Positions 16,804-25,706 of a stretch of 64,000 bases of DNA are shown here, one piece after another; the first letter of the stretch is position 1, and every line of letters starts with the position of its first letter. A model generated the notes under the pieces. The model saw nothing but the letters and a program-made list of their open reading frames with translations. It did no database searches and was not told where the DNA came from. The DNA is from CAYFIW01 sp964500645. Its GTDB lineage: Bacteria > Chloroflexota > Dehalococcoidia > Lucifugimonadales > UBA826. The position numbers and the translations under genes are program-made. Location of the stretch: positions 1 through 64,000 of the forward strand of contig CAZCOH010000003.1 of assembly GCA_964500645.1 (NCBI GenBank), given 5' to 3'.

Positions 16804-18666
16804 TTGTTTGTTGTCGGTACAGCTGGCCATGTTGATCATGGCAAATCGGCACTGGTGAGAGCCCTTACAGGAATAGACCCTGACCGCCTTCAAGAAGAAA
16901 AAGAAAGAGGGATGACAATAGATCTGGGATTTGCATGGTTATCTTTGCCTAGTGGGAAAGATGTATCTGTTGTTGATGTTCCTGGGCACGAAAGGTTTGT
17001 TAACAATATGTTGGCAGGGGTTGGATCAGTAGATATGGCTATGCTCGTGGTAGCAGCTGATGAATCAATAATGCCTCAAACAAAAGAGCATCTGGCTATA
17101 TTAGATCTTCTAAATATTAACAATGGAGTGATTGTTATCACAAAAAAAGACCTGGTTGATGAAGAATGGATGGAACTGGTCAAACTAGATATCGAAGATC
17201 TGATTCAAGACACGGTTTTGTCAGATTCACCGATTTATGGTGTGTCATCGGAAACAGGAGAAGGGATAAATGAGTTAGTAGAAGGAATAGATAGAGCATT
17301 ATCTTCGTCCAATCGAGGGCGGGATATATCCCGCCCTCGATTGCCTATAGATAGATCTTTTAGCGTCTCTGGGTTTGGGACTGTTGTTACGGGAACCTTA
17401 ATAGATGGCTGCCTAGAAGTAGGGCAAGAACTGGAAATTGCGCCTTCTAGGAAATCGGTAAAAATACGTGGACTTCAAACGCATAAAAGAAAAGAAGAAA
17501 TAGCTAACCCAGGTACTAGGGTTGCCGCTAATATATCTGGGATTGACCATTCCGAGGTTAGTAGGGGAGATGTTCTGACTATTCCTGGATGGCTCCGGCC
17601 AAGCCAAGCTTTTGATGTTCATTTAAAAGTATTAAAAGACGCTCCGAATAATCTTAGACACAATATGTTTGTTAGTCTCCATACAGGGACTGTTGAAATA
17701 GTATCTCGATTGCGTCTTCTCGAAGATGATATAGCAGAACCTGGATCAGTAACATGGGCCCAAATAAAGCCGAATAGCTCTGTCCCTGTGGTGAAAGGAG
17801 ATCATTTTGTGCTTAGGTCTAACATGACTACTTTAGGAGGTGGCGTAGTTGTAGATCCACACGCAAAAAGACATAAAAGGCGTGATGATCAAACAATTGA
17901 AAGATTGGCTATTTTGGAAATGGGTACCACTTCCGATGTATTGGTTAATACGATCGAATCTTACGGACTGAATTTATTGGACTTAAAAGGCCTTTCTGCT
18001 GAGATTGGAGTTGAGACATCCAAAATATCAGACGAAATCTTTAGCCTGATTAATGACGGAATAATTTTGAGTACAGGCGATGATATCAACGCAGCATTCT
18101 ACTTCACAAAAAACTCTTGGGATTCACTCGTTGATATTACAACTTTATGGCTTAATGAATACCACAGTGATTTCCCCCTTCGATTTGGGGCACCGAAGGA
18201 GGAAATGAGGAATAGGCTAGGCATGGATGGCCTCGCTTTTAACAAGGTTTTGTCACTATTAAGCAAAAAAAACATTGTAGAAGAGAATCCCTCAACTGTA
18301 TGTTTGATTGGGTATACTCCAGAGCTCTCTCCAAATCAATTGGAAATAACGAAAGAATATCTACATGCCATATCTAAAGACCCATTCTCTCCTCCTACTG
18401 ATGTAGTCATTGATGTAGAGATATTGAATTTTTTACATGAATCTGGTGAAGTAGTCAAAGTAGCAGACGGAGTTACTTTTTCTGCAGATAGCTACAATCA
18501 AATGGCCTCTTCTGTGATGGAATACATAAATAAAAATGGGGATATTTCGGTAGGTGACGTTAGAGATTTGTTTCAAACCAGCAGGAAATATGCTCTGGCG
18601 TTGGTAGATTATTTGGACCAGCAACAAGTAACTAGGCGAGTCGGAGATGTCAGGATTTTAAGATAG
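16804..18666 (+). CDS. selB: Selenocysteine-specific elongation factor SelB
   Basis: The protein has 620 residues. The GTPase domain has GHVDHGKS (8-15), DVPGHERF (58-65) and TKKD (113-116). Next come EF-Tu-like domains with RSFSVSGFGTVVTGTLIDG, the SelB-specific region with VVDPHAKRHKR, and C-terminal winged helices ending near RRVGDVRILR that read the mRNA hairpin. It delivers Sec-tRNA to UGA. The start is TTG with GAGGTG 7 bases upstream. A 34-bp perfect palindrome lies at codons 169-180, at the G-domain boundary. A client gene with in-frame UGA is found at 29674. Confidence 0.95.
   Translation: MFVVGTAGHVDHGKSALVRALTGIDPDRLQEEKERGMTIDLGFAWLSLPSGKDVSVVDVPGHERFVNNMLAGVGSVDMAMLVVAADESIMPQTKEHLAILDLLNINNGVIVITKKDLVDEEWMELVKLDIEDLIQDTVLSDSPIYGVSSETGEGINELVEGIDRALSSSNRGRDISRPRLPIDRSFSVSGFGTVVTGTLIDGCLEVGQELEIAPSRKSVKIRGLQTHKRKEEIANPGTRVAANISGIDHSEVSRGDVLTIPGWLRPSQAFDVHLKVLKDAPNNLRHNMFVSLHTGTVEIVSRLRLLEDDIAEPGSVTWAQIKPNSSVPVVKGDHFVLRSNMTTLGGGVVVDPHAKRHKRRDDQTIERLAILEMGTTSDVLVNTIESYGLNLLDLKGLSAEIGVETSKISDEIFSLINDGIILSTGDDINAAFYFTKNSWDSLVDITTLWLNEYHSDFPLRFGAPKEEMRNRLGMDGLAFNKVLSLLSKKNIVEENPSTVCLIGYTPELSPNQLEITKEYLHAISKDPFSPPTDVVIDVEILNFLHESGEVVKVADGVTFSADSYNQMASSVMEYINKNGDISVGDVRDLFQTSRKYALALVDYLDQQQVTRRVGDVRILR
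17310..17343. repeat. Perfect 34-bp palindrome inside selB
   Basis: The sequence reads CAATCGAGGGCGGGATA and then its exact reverse complement, with 17-base arms and no spacer. It is GC-rich within AT-rich coding sequence and stays in frame, encoding SNRGRDISRPRLP near the linker after the GTPase domain. In RNA it could form a strong hairpin; as DNA it could be a dimer-binding site. Confidence 0.95.
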
Positions 18667-18706
18667 TTGTAATAAAGGCAGTTTCAATATCGGTACGAGG
18701 AAGTAA

Positions 18707-19189
18707 ATGACATCTGTCGATACGCAAAATATTGTAGTAAAAATCCCGCAGTCAACTGTCTCAGTCTCTCACATGTCCAATTTGCTAAGGGTGCTTCAAG
18801 CAACTGTAAGAGAAATTTCTACAGGTCAGCTAAACGAGTTTGATTCAACGGGACTACCAATTCTAGTCGCCGATTTTGGTTCTTCCCAAAATGGAACAAC
18901 GATTAAAATAAGATTTGGAAATTCAATTGAGGTTGGTAGTTCAGAACTTGAAGGTGCAACGTCTAAAGCATTTGATGTATTTAAATCGATGTACATTGAT
19001 TTTCTTAATCAGGATGCACAAAGTGACTTATGGGGAGGGAAGCTTGTGAGCCAAAACGCCCGATTAAGTAAAGGGGTGGAAAAAAGATTTGTTCAATTGA
19101 CCGGTGCCTTGAAAAAGACTCCCGGGACTAGTATTACAGTATCTAAAATGACTATCCTATTTAATGAAAATGGATTCGGAGTTTCCTAA
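18707..19189 (+). CDS. Conserved-looking protein of unknown function upstream of nurA
   Basis: The protein has 160 residues. I do not recognise a family. It is soluble, without membrane segments or cysteine motifs, and contains PILVADFGSSQNGTTIKIRF and an acidic helical middle. It follows selB by about 40 bases and abuts nurA, whose TTG start comes right after its TAA. It is therefore probably co-translated with NurA and HerA and likely an accessory of that DNA-end system. This role is inferred from position only. Confidence 0.8.
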   Translation: MTSVDTQNIVVKIPQSTVSVSHMSNLLRVLQATVREISTGQLNEFDSTGLPILVADFGSSQNGTTIKIRFGNSIEVGSSELEGATSKAFDVFKSMYIDFLNQDAQSDLWGGKLVSQNARLSKGVEKRFVQLTGALKKTPGTSITVSKMTILFNENGFGVS

Positions 19190-20413
19190 TTGGCCTTAGA
19201 TCTAACAGAAACAGCTTTATTACTTGACAAGATAGCCTTAGATATTGGAAATACACAAAAAGAATCGGACTCAAGATTGCGGTCAGCGCTTTCATTAATA
19301 AACAATTTTGATGAGCATCAATTTGTAGAAGATTTGAGAAATTCCTCAGATGTATTTAATTGGACATCACCTGAATTTCCTATAAGGCCTTATGCATCCG
19401 TACCTCCAGATATTTTGCCGGAAAATTATATGGTTATTGGTGTTGATGGTTCTCATATTGATGTGAATCGACATATTCCAATCAGATGTTTTTTGATAAA
19501 CACGGGTACTGTAAAGATACGGTATGGAGCATCACCGGGGGCAGATCTTTCTAGCAATCCTTCCTTGTATTTTGGCGTTAAGGAGACCTATATATTTGAT
19601 TCTTTTCATCCCAATCGTTCAATTCCAATCCAAGGGACGATTTTGGGTGCTGTTAGAGCAGTTAAAGAAATTAAGGCTTTGGCTGATGCAATTGAGGAGT
19701 TGCAGAAAACTGATCCGTATATTCCTGTTTTGGGATTGATAGACGGAACCTTATTGATGTTGGATTTGTTGAGAGGGGGAATTCCGGATTTTGTTTTAGA
19801 AAACATTTTGGAACAAGGGTTTCTTAGAGAATTAGGTAGACTAAAAGCGTTGTCTGAAAAAGGTAAAGTTTTGATTGCAAGCTACATAAGTTTACCTGCT
19901 AGTACAGAAGTGATGGATGGAGTACGTCTAATCTCGTGTCCATATTCCGTAGCTGATTGTTCCTTAAAATGTGGGGAAAAATTATCAGGAGAACGTCCGT
20001 GTGATAGATCTGCCTTGAACTTGTTGGATAGAAATTTATACTCAAGTGTTTTAAAAAAAGGGCATAGGAGTGAGTTGTATGCTAGTAACGCGAGGTTAGT
20101 TAAAAATTACTATGGAGATAATCAAATAAAGTTTTTTTATATGAATACTGGTGATGAAATAGCAAGAATAGAGATACCGTCTTGGGTATCGCAGAACCCA
20201 GGTAATTTAGAATTAATCCATTCAATAATCTATAGTCAGTGTATATCAGGAATGGGGTATCCTACTTCCCTTATGGAAGCCCACGAACAGGCTGTAATAT
20301 CAACAGGTGATAGAGGGTATTTTCTCAATTTAGTTGAACAGGTTGTTGAGTCACAGAATATGTCGTTTTTTACATCCAGAAAAGATCATTCTAAAAGGGT
20401 TCGTTGGCTGTAA
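19190..20413 (+). CDS. nurA: NurA-family 5'-3' nuclease
   Basis: The protein has 407 residues. The catalytic blocks of NurA are visible: MVIGVDGSHIDV with the first acidic residue, VLGLIDGTLLMLDL, and a C-terminal MEAHEQAVISTGDRGYF block. NurA is a ring-shaped nuclease that works with the HerA translocase at DNA ends. It uses TTG with GGAG 8 bases upstream. A central CxxxCxxxCGEKLSGERPC region suggests a metal site that I cannot assign. It is followed by a HAS-barrel-like gene and herA in one tight operon. Confidence 0.85.
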   Translation: MALDLTETALLLDKIALDIGNTQKESDSRLRSALSLINNFDEHQFVEDLRNSSDVFNWTSPEFPIRPYASVPPDILPENYMVIGVDGSHIDVNRHIPIRCFLINTGTVKIRYGASPGADLSSNPSLYFGVKETYIFDSFHPNRSIPIQGTILGAVRAVKEIKALADAIEELQKTDPYIPVLGLIDGTLLMLDLLRGGIPDFVLENILEQGFLRELGRLKALSEKGKVLIASYISLPASTEVMDGVRLISCPYSVADCSLKCGEKLSGERPCDRSALNLLDRNLYSSVLKKGHRSELYASNARLVKNYYGDNQIKFFYMNTGDEIARIEIPSWVSQNPGNLELIHSIIYSQCISGMGYPTSLMEAHEQAVISTGDRGYFLNLVEQVVESQNMSFFTSRKDHSKRVRWL

Positions 20414-20414
20414 C

Positions 20415-20999
20415 ATGAGCAAAACTGAAAGGATTGGCGAGGTCGTAGAAAGCAACACAAATGAGTTTGTTGCCCAATGCTATGATCTTTATACATCTCC
20501 CCCAATAGGGACTCTGATTCGGGCAGGGGAAACGGAAACGGTTTATGGACTGGTAAGTTATTCATCGACAGGTGGACTTGATCCAACTAGAAAACCGATA
20601 CCAAGAGGCAGAGACTTTGAAAGTGAGGACGAAATTTATCGTGGAAATCCCCAACTGAACAGACTTTTAAATACAGAATTTAGGGCAATATCTGTTGGTT
20701 ATAAGACAGATTCCACCATCAATTTGTATATGTCTCCAGTCCCTCCAAGAATACACTCATTTGTATCTATGTGCGAAACTGATGAAATAAGTACTTTCGT
20801 TAGTTCGATGAGGTTTTTGGATGCAATATTGAGATCTCCAGTCCCTCAGGCAGATGATGTTGTGGCGGGCTTTATTAGGTTTGCTAGCGCTACCTTTTCA
20901 GGGAACGAAAATATTAAGTTGGAGGCAGCTAGACTCTTAGCTAAAATGCTCAGTAATGACACAAGGCGACTTGAAGGGATAATTAGGAGAATCCGATGA
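20415..20999 (+). CDS. HAS-barrel-like protein between nurA and herA
   Basis: The protein has 194 residues. The N-terminus, MSKTERIGEVVESNTNEFVA then PPIGTLIRAGETETVYGLV, resembles the HAS-barrel found at the front of HerA and related ATPases. The middle has NPQLNRLLNTEFRAISVGY and PVPPRIHSFV, and a helical C-terminus follows. ATG 20415 is two bases after the nurA stop. Its TGA overlaps the herA ATG, so translation of the three genes is coupled. It probably helps assemble the NurA-HerA complex; that is inference. Confidence 0.65.
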   Translation: MSKTERIGEVVESNTNEFVAQCYDLYTSPPIGTLIRAGETETVYGLVSYSSTGGLDPTRKPIPRGRDFESEDEIYRGNPQLNRLLNTEFRAISVGYKTDSTINLYMSPVPPRIHSFVSMCETDEISTFVSSMRFLDAILRSPVPQADDVVAGFIRFASATFSGNENIKLEAARLLAKMLSNDTRRLEGIIRRIR

Positions 21000-22627
21000 A
21001 TGGCGGCACAGGCTATCAAGAGAGATTGGGCTTAGTCGTATCAGGTTCATTGGCCGAGGGTGTAAAAGTTAAGCTTGATTCCTCCTATTCAGTAGAGGAT
21101 GTGAGCATTGGCTCTAACGTTGTTATTCAGGGGAAAGAATCCAAATTTTTTGGGGTTGTAACAGATATTGCTCTTGAGTCGTCTGATCCTTCTCTACAGT
21201 TCAACCTTCCCGACGTATCAGACACATTTGTGCGGGACGCTTTGTCTGGTACCTCCGCGTACGGTGTGGTCACAGTAGAGCCTATGTTAACCGTAGGTAT
21301 AAATCCCCATTCTGGTAAGCAGTCGCCCATGCCAGCCAAAACTGTACCATCTCATTTTTCAGTGGTTTCTGATGCCACAGAAGAGGATATTTACAGCGTC
21401 TTTGGCTCTGAGTCGGATGGAGGTTTTTGGATCGGAAGTCCCTTAGATATGGAAGCTAAGCTGTGTCTTAATATCGAGGAATTAGTTAAACGTAGTAACG
21501 GGGTTTTTGGAAAAAGTGGGACAGGAAAAACTTTTTTAACTAGATTATTACTGATTGGTATTTTGCAGAGTGGGAAAGCTAGTAATCTTATTTTCGATAT
21601 GCACAACGAGTATGGCTGGAAGGGAACCAGTGAATCTAATTATGACGTTAAAGGCTTGAAACAATTATTCGATTCAAAAGTTTCGGTCTTTTCTCTCGAC
21701 GCAGATAGCGCTTCAAGAAGAGGCTTCAGTCCTGACCATCTTGTTAAATTTTCTTACTCGGATATTTCCCCTGAAGACATACAATTATTAAGAGAAACTC
21801 TGGATCTAACTTCCGTATCTGCAGATGTTGCTTATTCGTTGGAAGCACATTTTGGGCGTGGAAATTGGTTTCAAGGATTTACGAAACTCGATACCGATCA
21901 AATGAATGACCTCGCAATCAAAATAAATGTAAATGGCTCCGCATTAGCTGCTCTAAGGAGGCGACTAGATCGTTTAACTAGGTTTGACTTTGTTACAGAG
22001 AATAAAGTGGAAGATTCGGCTAATATGATCATAGACCGACTAAGAGCTGGACAGCATGTTGTCTTAGAATTTGGAAAACATGGTAATAACGCCACTGCTT
22101 ACATGCTCGTAGCCAATATTTTAACAAGACGTATTTATAATCGATATCAGCAGCAAAAAGAGACTGCGATGGGGGATTCTAAAATGGAACCACCGAATCT
22201 GGTTATTACTTTGGAGGAAGCTCACAGATTTCTCAGCCCGACTATGGCCAACCAAACTATTTTTGGGACTATAGCGAGAGAGATGAGAAAATATAACGTT
22301 ACATTGCTAGTAGTAGATCAAAGGCCTAGTGATATCGATGAGGAAGTCATGAGCCAAATAGGTACCAAGGTAAGCTGTCTTCTCGACAGCGCTCGAGATG
22401 TAGATTCTGTTTTGTCTGGGGTCTCAGGTAGTAGAAAACTGAGGGGAGTTCTATCAAGGTTAGAAACTAAGCAACAAGCACTGGTTTTCGGGCACGCTAT
22501 GCCTATGCCGGTCGTAATTAGAACTAGAGACTATGGGACTCCAGAATCTTATTCCCTTATAGGTAACAGTTCTAAGTCTCCATCTGATATAAAGAAAGAT
22601 GTTGATTCCTTGTTTGGACCCTCCTGA
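20996..22627 (+). CDS. herA: HerA-type hexameric DNA translocase
   Basis: The protein has 543 residues. An N-terminal HAS-barrel (residues 1-150) precedes a FtsK/HerA ATPase with Walker A GVFGKSGTGKTFLTRLLL and Walker B LVITLEEAHRFL. EEAHRF, AREMRKYNVTLLVVDQRPSD and a C-terminal arginine-rich block are typical of HerA rather than FtsK. It pumps DNA through its ring and drives NurA resection of DNA ends. It overlaps the preceding gene by ATGA. NurA-HerA pairs are best known in archaea and also occur in some bacteria. Confidence 0.92.
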   Translation: MNGGTGYQERLGLVVSGSLAEGVKVKLDSSYSVEDVSIGSNVVIQGKESKFFGVVTDIALESSDPSLQFNLPDVSDTFVRDALSGTSAYGVVTVEPMLTVGINPHSGKQSPMPAKTVPSHFSVVSDATEEDIYSVFGSESDGGFWIGSPLDMEAKLCLNIEELVKRSNGVFGKSGTGKTFLTRLLLIGILQSGKASNLIFDMHNEYGWKGTSESNYDVKGLKQLFDSKVSVFSLDADSASRRGFSPDHLVKFSYSDISPEDIQLLRETLDLTSVSADVAYSLEAHFGRGNWFQGFTKLDTDQMNDLAIKINVNGSALAALRRRLDRLTRFDFVTENKVEDSANMIIDRLRAGQHVVLEFGKHGNNATAYMLVANILTRRIYNRYQQQKETAMGDSKMEPPNLVITLEEAHRFLSPTMANQTIFGTIAREMRKYNVTLLVVDQRPSDIDEEVMSQIGTKVSCLLDSARDVDSVLSGVSGSRKLRGVLSRLETKQQALVFGHAMPMPVVIRTRDYGTPESYSLIGNSSKSPSDIKKDVDSLFGPS

Positions 22628-22633
22628 TTATGC

Positions 22634-22999
22634 TCAGATTTCCTCGAGCCTGTCGTCATCTATTCCAAAATGGTGAGCTATTTCGTGGGTTAATGTGGAT
22701 TTTATCTCCAACGTGATTTCTTCTTGTGTTTCGCAAATTGACTCAATTGGTTCTTGGAAAATTGTAATTTTGTCGGGTAAAACCAGATCGTATCCATATC
22801 TTTCCGTGAGCGGTATGCCTTCGTATAATCCAAGCAATTCCATAGAGTTTTCAATACCAGTCCCAATAAGTTGATTCGGAGATGCTGCGTTGTCCACAAC
22901 TATGTCAACGTTGTTTAATCGCAACTTGAATTCTTCGGGCAATTGAGACAATGCACTTCTGACTAATCTTTCAAATTGTTCTCGCGTTATCGATGTCAC
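22634..22999 (-). CDS. Zincin-like metallopeptidase family protein (PF06262-type)
   Basis: The protein has 121 residues. The zinc motif is HEIAHHFGIDDD, preceded by FERLVRSALSQLPEEF at the N-terminus and LYEGIPLTERYG in the middle, the known layout of this minimal metallopeptidase-like family. No secretion signal is seen, so it is probably cytosolic. It starts with GTG at 22997-22999. It converges on herA, 6 bases from its end. Substrate unknown. Confidence 0.82.
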   Translation of the reverse strand: MTSITREQFERLVRSALSQLPEEFKLRLNNVDIVVDNAASPNQLIGTGIENSMELLGLYEGIPLTERYGYDLVLPDKITIFQEPIESICETQEEITLEIKSTLTHEIAHHFGIDDDRLEEI

Positions 23000-23148
23000 A
23001 CGGAAATATTACCAAATAACCCTAATAAATCTATATTTGGAAAAGCTAGCTTGTTGTCCCGAATCGAAACTGGATGTATCCTAGTCGCCGGCGCATCCCT
23101 ATAGAAGGGGGGCACTTTTTATAGAAAATCATTTTAGGAGGCAAAAAT

Positions 23149-24291
23149 ATGACCGATCTTCGGAAAACGGTCGCTATCGTTGGAGTAGATGAATCTGACG
23201 AAATAGGTAAGGTGCCGGATAAATCTAATCTGCAGCACCACGCTGAAGCGGCTCACAACGCTCTTGATGACGCAGGGCTATCTATGAAAGACGTCAATGG
23301 ATTATTCACAGCAGGGACTTCAACTTTAAATCTTGCTGAATATCTTGGACTTGAACCTAGTTTCACAGATACGACTGCAGTTGGAGGATCATCATTCATC
23401 ATACACATAGCCCATGCTATGGCGGCGATAAATGCTGGCTACTGCGACGTAGCTCTTGTAACCCACGGTGAAGCTGGTAGAAGTAGGAGGACGAGACCAG
23501 GAGGGGATGCAGCAGATCCAGGGGCACAATTTGAAAGCCCTTACGGGTTTTTAGGGGCTCCTATACTTTATGCAATGGCTGCTAGAAGGTATATGCACCA
23601 GTATGGTGAAGATTACGCAAGACAGGGAATGGCTGAAGTTGCTGTCGCTACTAGAAAGTGGGCACAGTTAAATCCAAAAGCATATATGAAGGATGATATG
23701 TCATTTGATGACTATCACAATTCAAGATGGATTTCAGAACCATTCCATCTGTTTGACTGTTGCCTAGTGACTGACGCTGGAGGTGCGTTTGTTATCACTT
23801 CTGCAGAACGTGCAAAGGATACAAAGAAGAAACCAGTTTGGGTACTAGGTGCGGCAGAGTCTCATGATCACAATCTGATTAGCCAGATGCCTGACCTAAC
23901 TCGAACAGCGGCAAAGAATAGTGGTCCCGCTGCTATGCAAAGAGCGGGTGTGACTCACGATGATATCGACCTTGCGATGATATACGACTCTTTTACATAT
24001 ACGGTACTAACAACTCTAGAGAGTTTAGGGTTCTGTGGACCAGGAGAAGCACCAGACTTCGTTGCTAATCAGAGGACAGCTCCAGGTGGAGACTTCGCCA
24101 TGAATACCTCTGGCGGAGGTTTATCTTACACACACTCTGGTATGTACGGCATGTTCTTAGTACTGGAGGCAGTAAGGCAGTTAAGAGGAGAATGCGGAGA
24201 CCGTCAATTAGACGATCCTCAGCTCTGCTTAATCAATGGTACAGGAGGGCAACTCTCCTCCACCGGAACCACGGTTCTGGCGGTCGACTAA
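23149..24291 (+). CDS. SCP2-type thiolase-like protein (lipid-transfer family)
   Basis: The protein has 380 residues. The fold and spacing are thiolase-like, but the nucleophile segment reads TTAVGGSSFIIHIAHAMAA, with Ser where catalytic thiolases have Cys. The C-terminal TSGGGLSYTHSGMYG and LINGTGGQLSS replace the usual His and Cys loops. Such proteins pair with DUF35 partners and act in steroid side-chain or other acyl-CoA retro-aldol chemistry. TAGGAGG precedes the ATG. The next gene is its expected partner. Confidence 0.87.
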   Translation: MTDLRKTVAIVGVDESDEIGKVPDKSNLQHHAEAAHNALDDAGLSMKDVNGLFTAGTSTLNLAEYLGLEPSFTDTTAVGGSSFIIHIAHAMAAINAGYCDVALVTHGEAGRSRRTRPGGDAADPGAQFESPYGFLGAPILYAMAARRYMHQYGEDYARQGMAEVAVATRKWAQLNPKAYMKDDMSFDDYHNSRWISEPFHLFDCCLVTDAGGAFVITSAERAKDTKKKPVWVLGAAESHDHNLISQMPDLTRTAAKNSGPAAMQRAGVTHDDIDLAMIYDSFTYTVLTTLESLGFCGPGEAPDFVANQRTAPGGDFAMNTSGGGLSYTHSGMYGMFLVLEAVRQLRGECGDRQLDDPQLCLINGTGGQLSSTGTTVLAVD

Positions 24292-24310
24292 TTATAAGGA
24301 GAATCTAAAA

Positions 24311-24730
24311 ATGGCATATAACAAACCAATACCTGTTCCACAGGGAGAATCTGACGTTTATTGGCAAAAAGCCAAAGAAAAAGAATTGTGGTTGAGATAC
24401 TGCAATGGTTGTGAAGAGGCGTATTTTTACCCCACCGACTTTTGTCGCAATCCAGAATGTGCTACTCCACGAGACACTAAATGGGTAAAGGCTTCAGGAA
24501 AAGCTACATTGTTCACATACGGTATTGTTCAGAGGGCTCCACATCCGGGGTTTGCAGATGACGTTCCATTTGTTACTGCGATCGTGGAATTAGAAGAGGG
24601 TCCAAAGATGGCTACAAATGTGGTCATTGAAAATCCGACATTTGATAACTTGAAGATAGGGATGGCTTTGGAAGTTGTGTTCGAGGACATAACTGATGAA
24701 TTAGCGCTTCCTAAATTTAAGCCTGCATAG
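24311..24730 (+). CDS. DUF35/OB-fold zinc-ribbon acyl-CoA-binding protein
   Basis: The protein has 139 residues. A rubredoxin-like zinc ribbon (RYCNGCEEAYFYP, then FCRNPEC) is followed by an OB-fold with GKATLFTYGIVQRAPHPGF and FVTAIVELEEGPKM. This is the architecture of ChsH2-C-terminal/DUF35 partners of SCP2-type thiolases. ATG 24311 has AAGGAG about 10 bases before it. The gene is 20 bases after the thiolase-like gene and ends the operon, with a terminator following. Confidence 0.9.
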   Translation: MAYNKPIPVPQGESDVYWQKAKEKELWLRYCNGCEEAYFYPTDFCRNPECATPRDTKWVKASGKATLFTYGIVQRAPHPGFADDVPFVTAIVELEEGPKMATNVVIENPTFDNLKIGMALEVVFEDITDELALPKFKPA

Positions 24731-24752
24731 GTCAAAAAGATTTTGTGAATTT

Positions 24753-24785
24753 GAGAAGGCTGTCATCAGGCGGCCTTCTCTTTTA
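24753..24785 (+). terminator. Rho-independent terminator after DUF35 gene
   Basis: GAGAAGGC (24753-24760) pairs perfectly with GCCTTCTC (24773-24780) across a 12-base loop, followed by TTTTA. Confidence 0.8.
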
Positions 24786-24806
24786 TGTATAAGGAGCGGG
24801 CCTTAG

Positions 24807-25136
24807 TTATTGCTCTTCTCTCTGTGATAAGCAGCTAGGGCATGGGCACATACCCCTAAGAACGTTAAATGGGAATATACCTGTAAAGTGGGCGTCACTC
24901 CACAGAAATTGAATGGCATAGTTTCCTATCATTAGATGGTCTTCTGCCTTTAGATCTGATGGTACGCTTGCAGGATCTAGAATTTGGCGCTTGCTCCATT
25001 CTTCAACGCACTCAGCGCATTGGCAGCTAATCCTAATAGATTTGGCTCCGTAAGTGCTTTCATGAGAGTCAGACCATCTGATTAATATCTTTTCTCCGTA
25101 TAAACCTACTTTTTCAATTTTCAGTGCCTCGTCCAA
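24807..25136 (-). CDS. DUF971 (GBBH-like N-terminal) protein
   Basis: The protein has 109 residues. The DUF971 pattern is clear: ILIRWSDSHESTYGAKSIRI, then CQCAECVEEW and a C-terminal CPCPSCL. This is the zinc-binding domain found at the N-terminus of gamma-butyrobetaine hydroxylases and as a stand-alone protein often linked to Fe-S biogenesis. It uses TTG with AGGAG 7 bases upstream. It lies downstream of hpt on the same strand. Function is not established. Confidence 0.83.
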   Translation of the reverse strand: MDEALKIEKVGLYGEKILIRWSDSHESTYGAKSIRISCQCAECVEEWSKRQILDPASVPSDLKAEDHLMIGNYAIQFLWSDAHFTGIFPFNVLRGMCPCPSCLSQREEQ

Positions 25137-25193
25137 TTGAGTTCTCCTGATTTTATTATTGTTACAAAAATAAAAAGATATAAACTTTTTAGT

Positions 25194-25706
25194 TCAGTTG
25201 GGTGTCTCCACGTAACCTATATACGGTAGATTACGGTATTTTTGGTCTATATCCAATCCGTAACCCACAACGAAGTGATCTTCTATTTCAAATCCCACAT
25301 ACTCTATTTCTAATGTAGTTTTTCTATTCAGCGGTTTGTTAAGCAGAGTACATATTTTTACTGACTTTGGACCTAATTCGAATAATTTTTCACATATGTA
25401 TTCCATAGTTTTACCCGTATCAATTATGTCCTCTACAACTACTATATCTCTGCCCATAACGTCCTCTAGATCCATGCCATGAAGTTCGATGTTCTGGCTT
25501 TGTGTACCGGAGTAGCTGGACACACTTATAAAGCCAATTCTTACTTCACCAGCTATAGAGCGTAATAGGTCAGCGGCAAAACATATTGATCCCTTTAAAA
25601 TAGCAACTAATGTTAATGAGGATCCTGTTTTATCAAGTATCTCTTCGCCTATTTCTGTTACACGTCTTGAAATCTCTTCTGAGGTTATTAGTGGCTTTAT
25701 AATCAT
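25194..25706 (-). CDS. hpt: Hypoxanthine phosphoribosyltransferase
   Basis: The protein has 170 residues. The PRPP loop is VVVEDIIDTGKT; LVAILKGSICFAADL near the N-terminus and a C-terminal VGYGLD segment are typical. It salvages hypoxanthine or guanine to IMP or GMP. ATG 25706 gives the usual start; TTG at 25724 would add six residues. It is divergent from the helicase gene. Confidence 0.92.
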   Translation of the reverse strand: MIIKPLITSEEISRRVTEIGEEILDKTGSSLTLVAILKGSICFAADLLRSIAGEVRIGFISVSSYSGTQSQNIELHGMDLEDVMGRDIVVVEDIIDTGKTMEYICEKLFELGPKSVKICTLLNKPLNRKTTLEIEYVGFEIEDHFVVGYGLDIDQKYRNLPYIGYVETPN

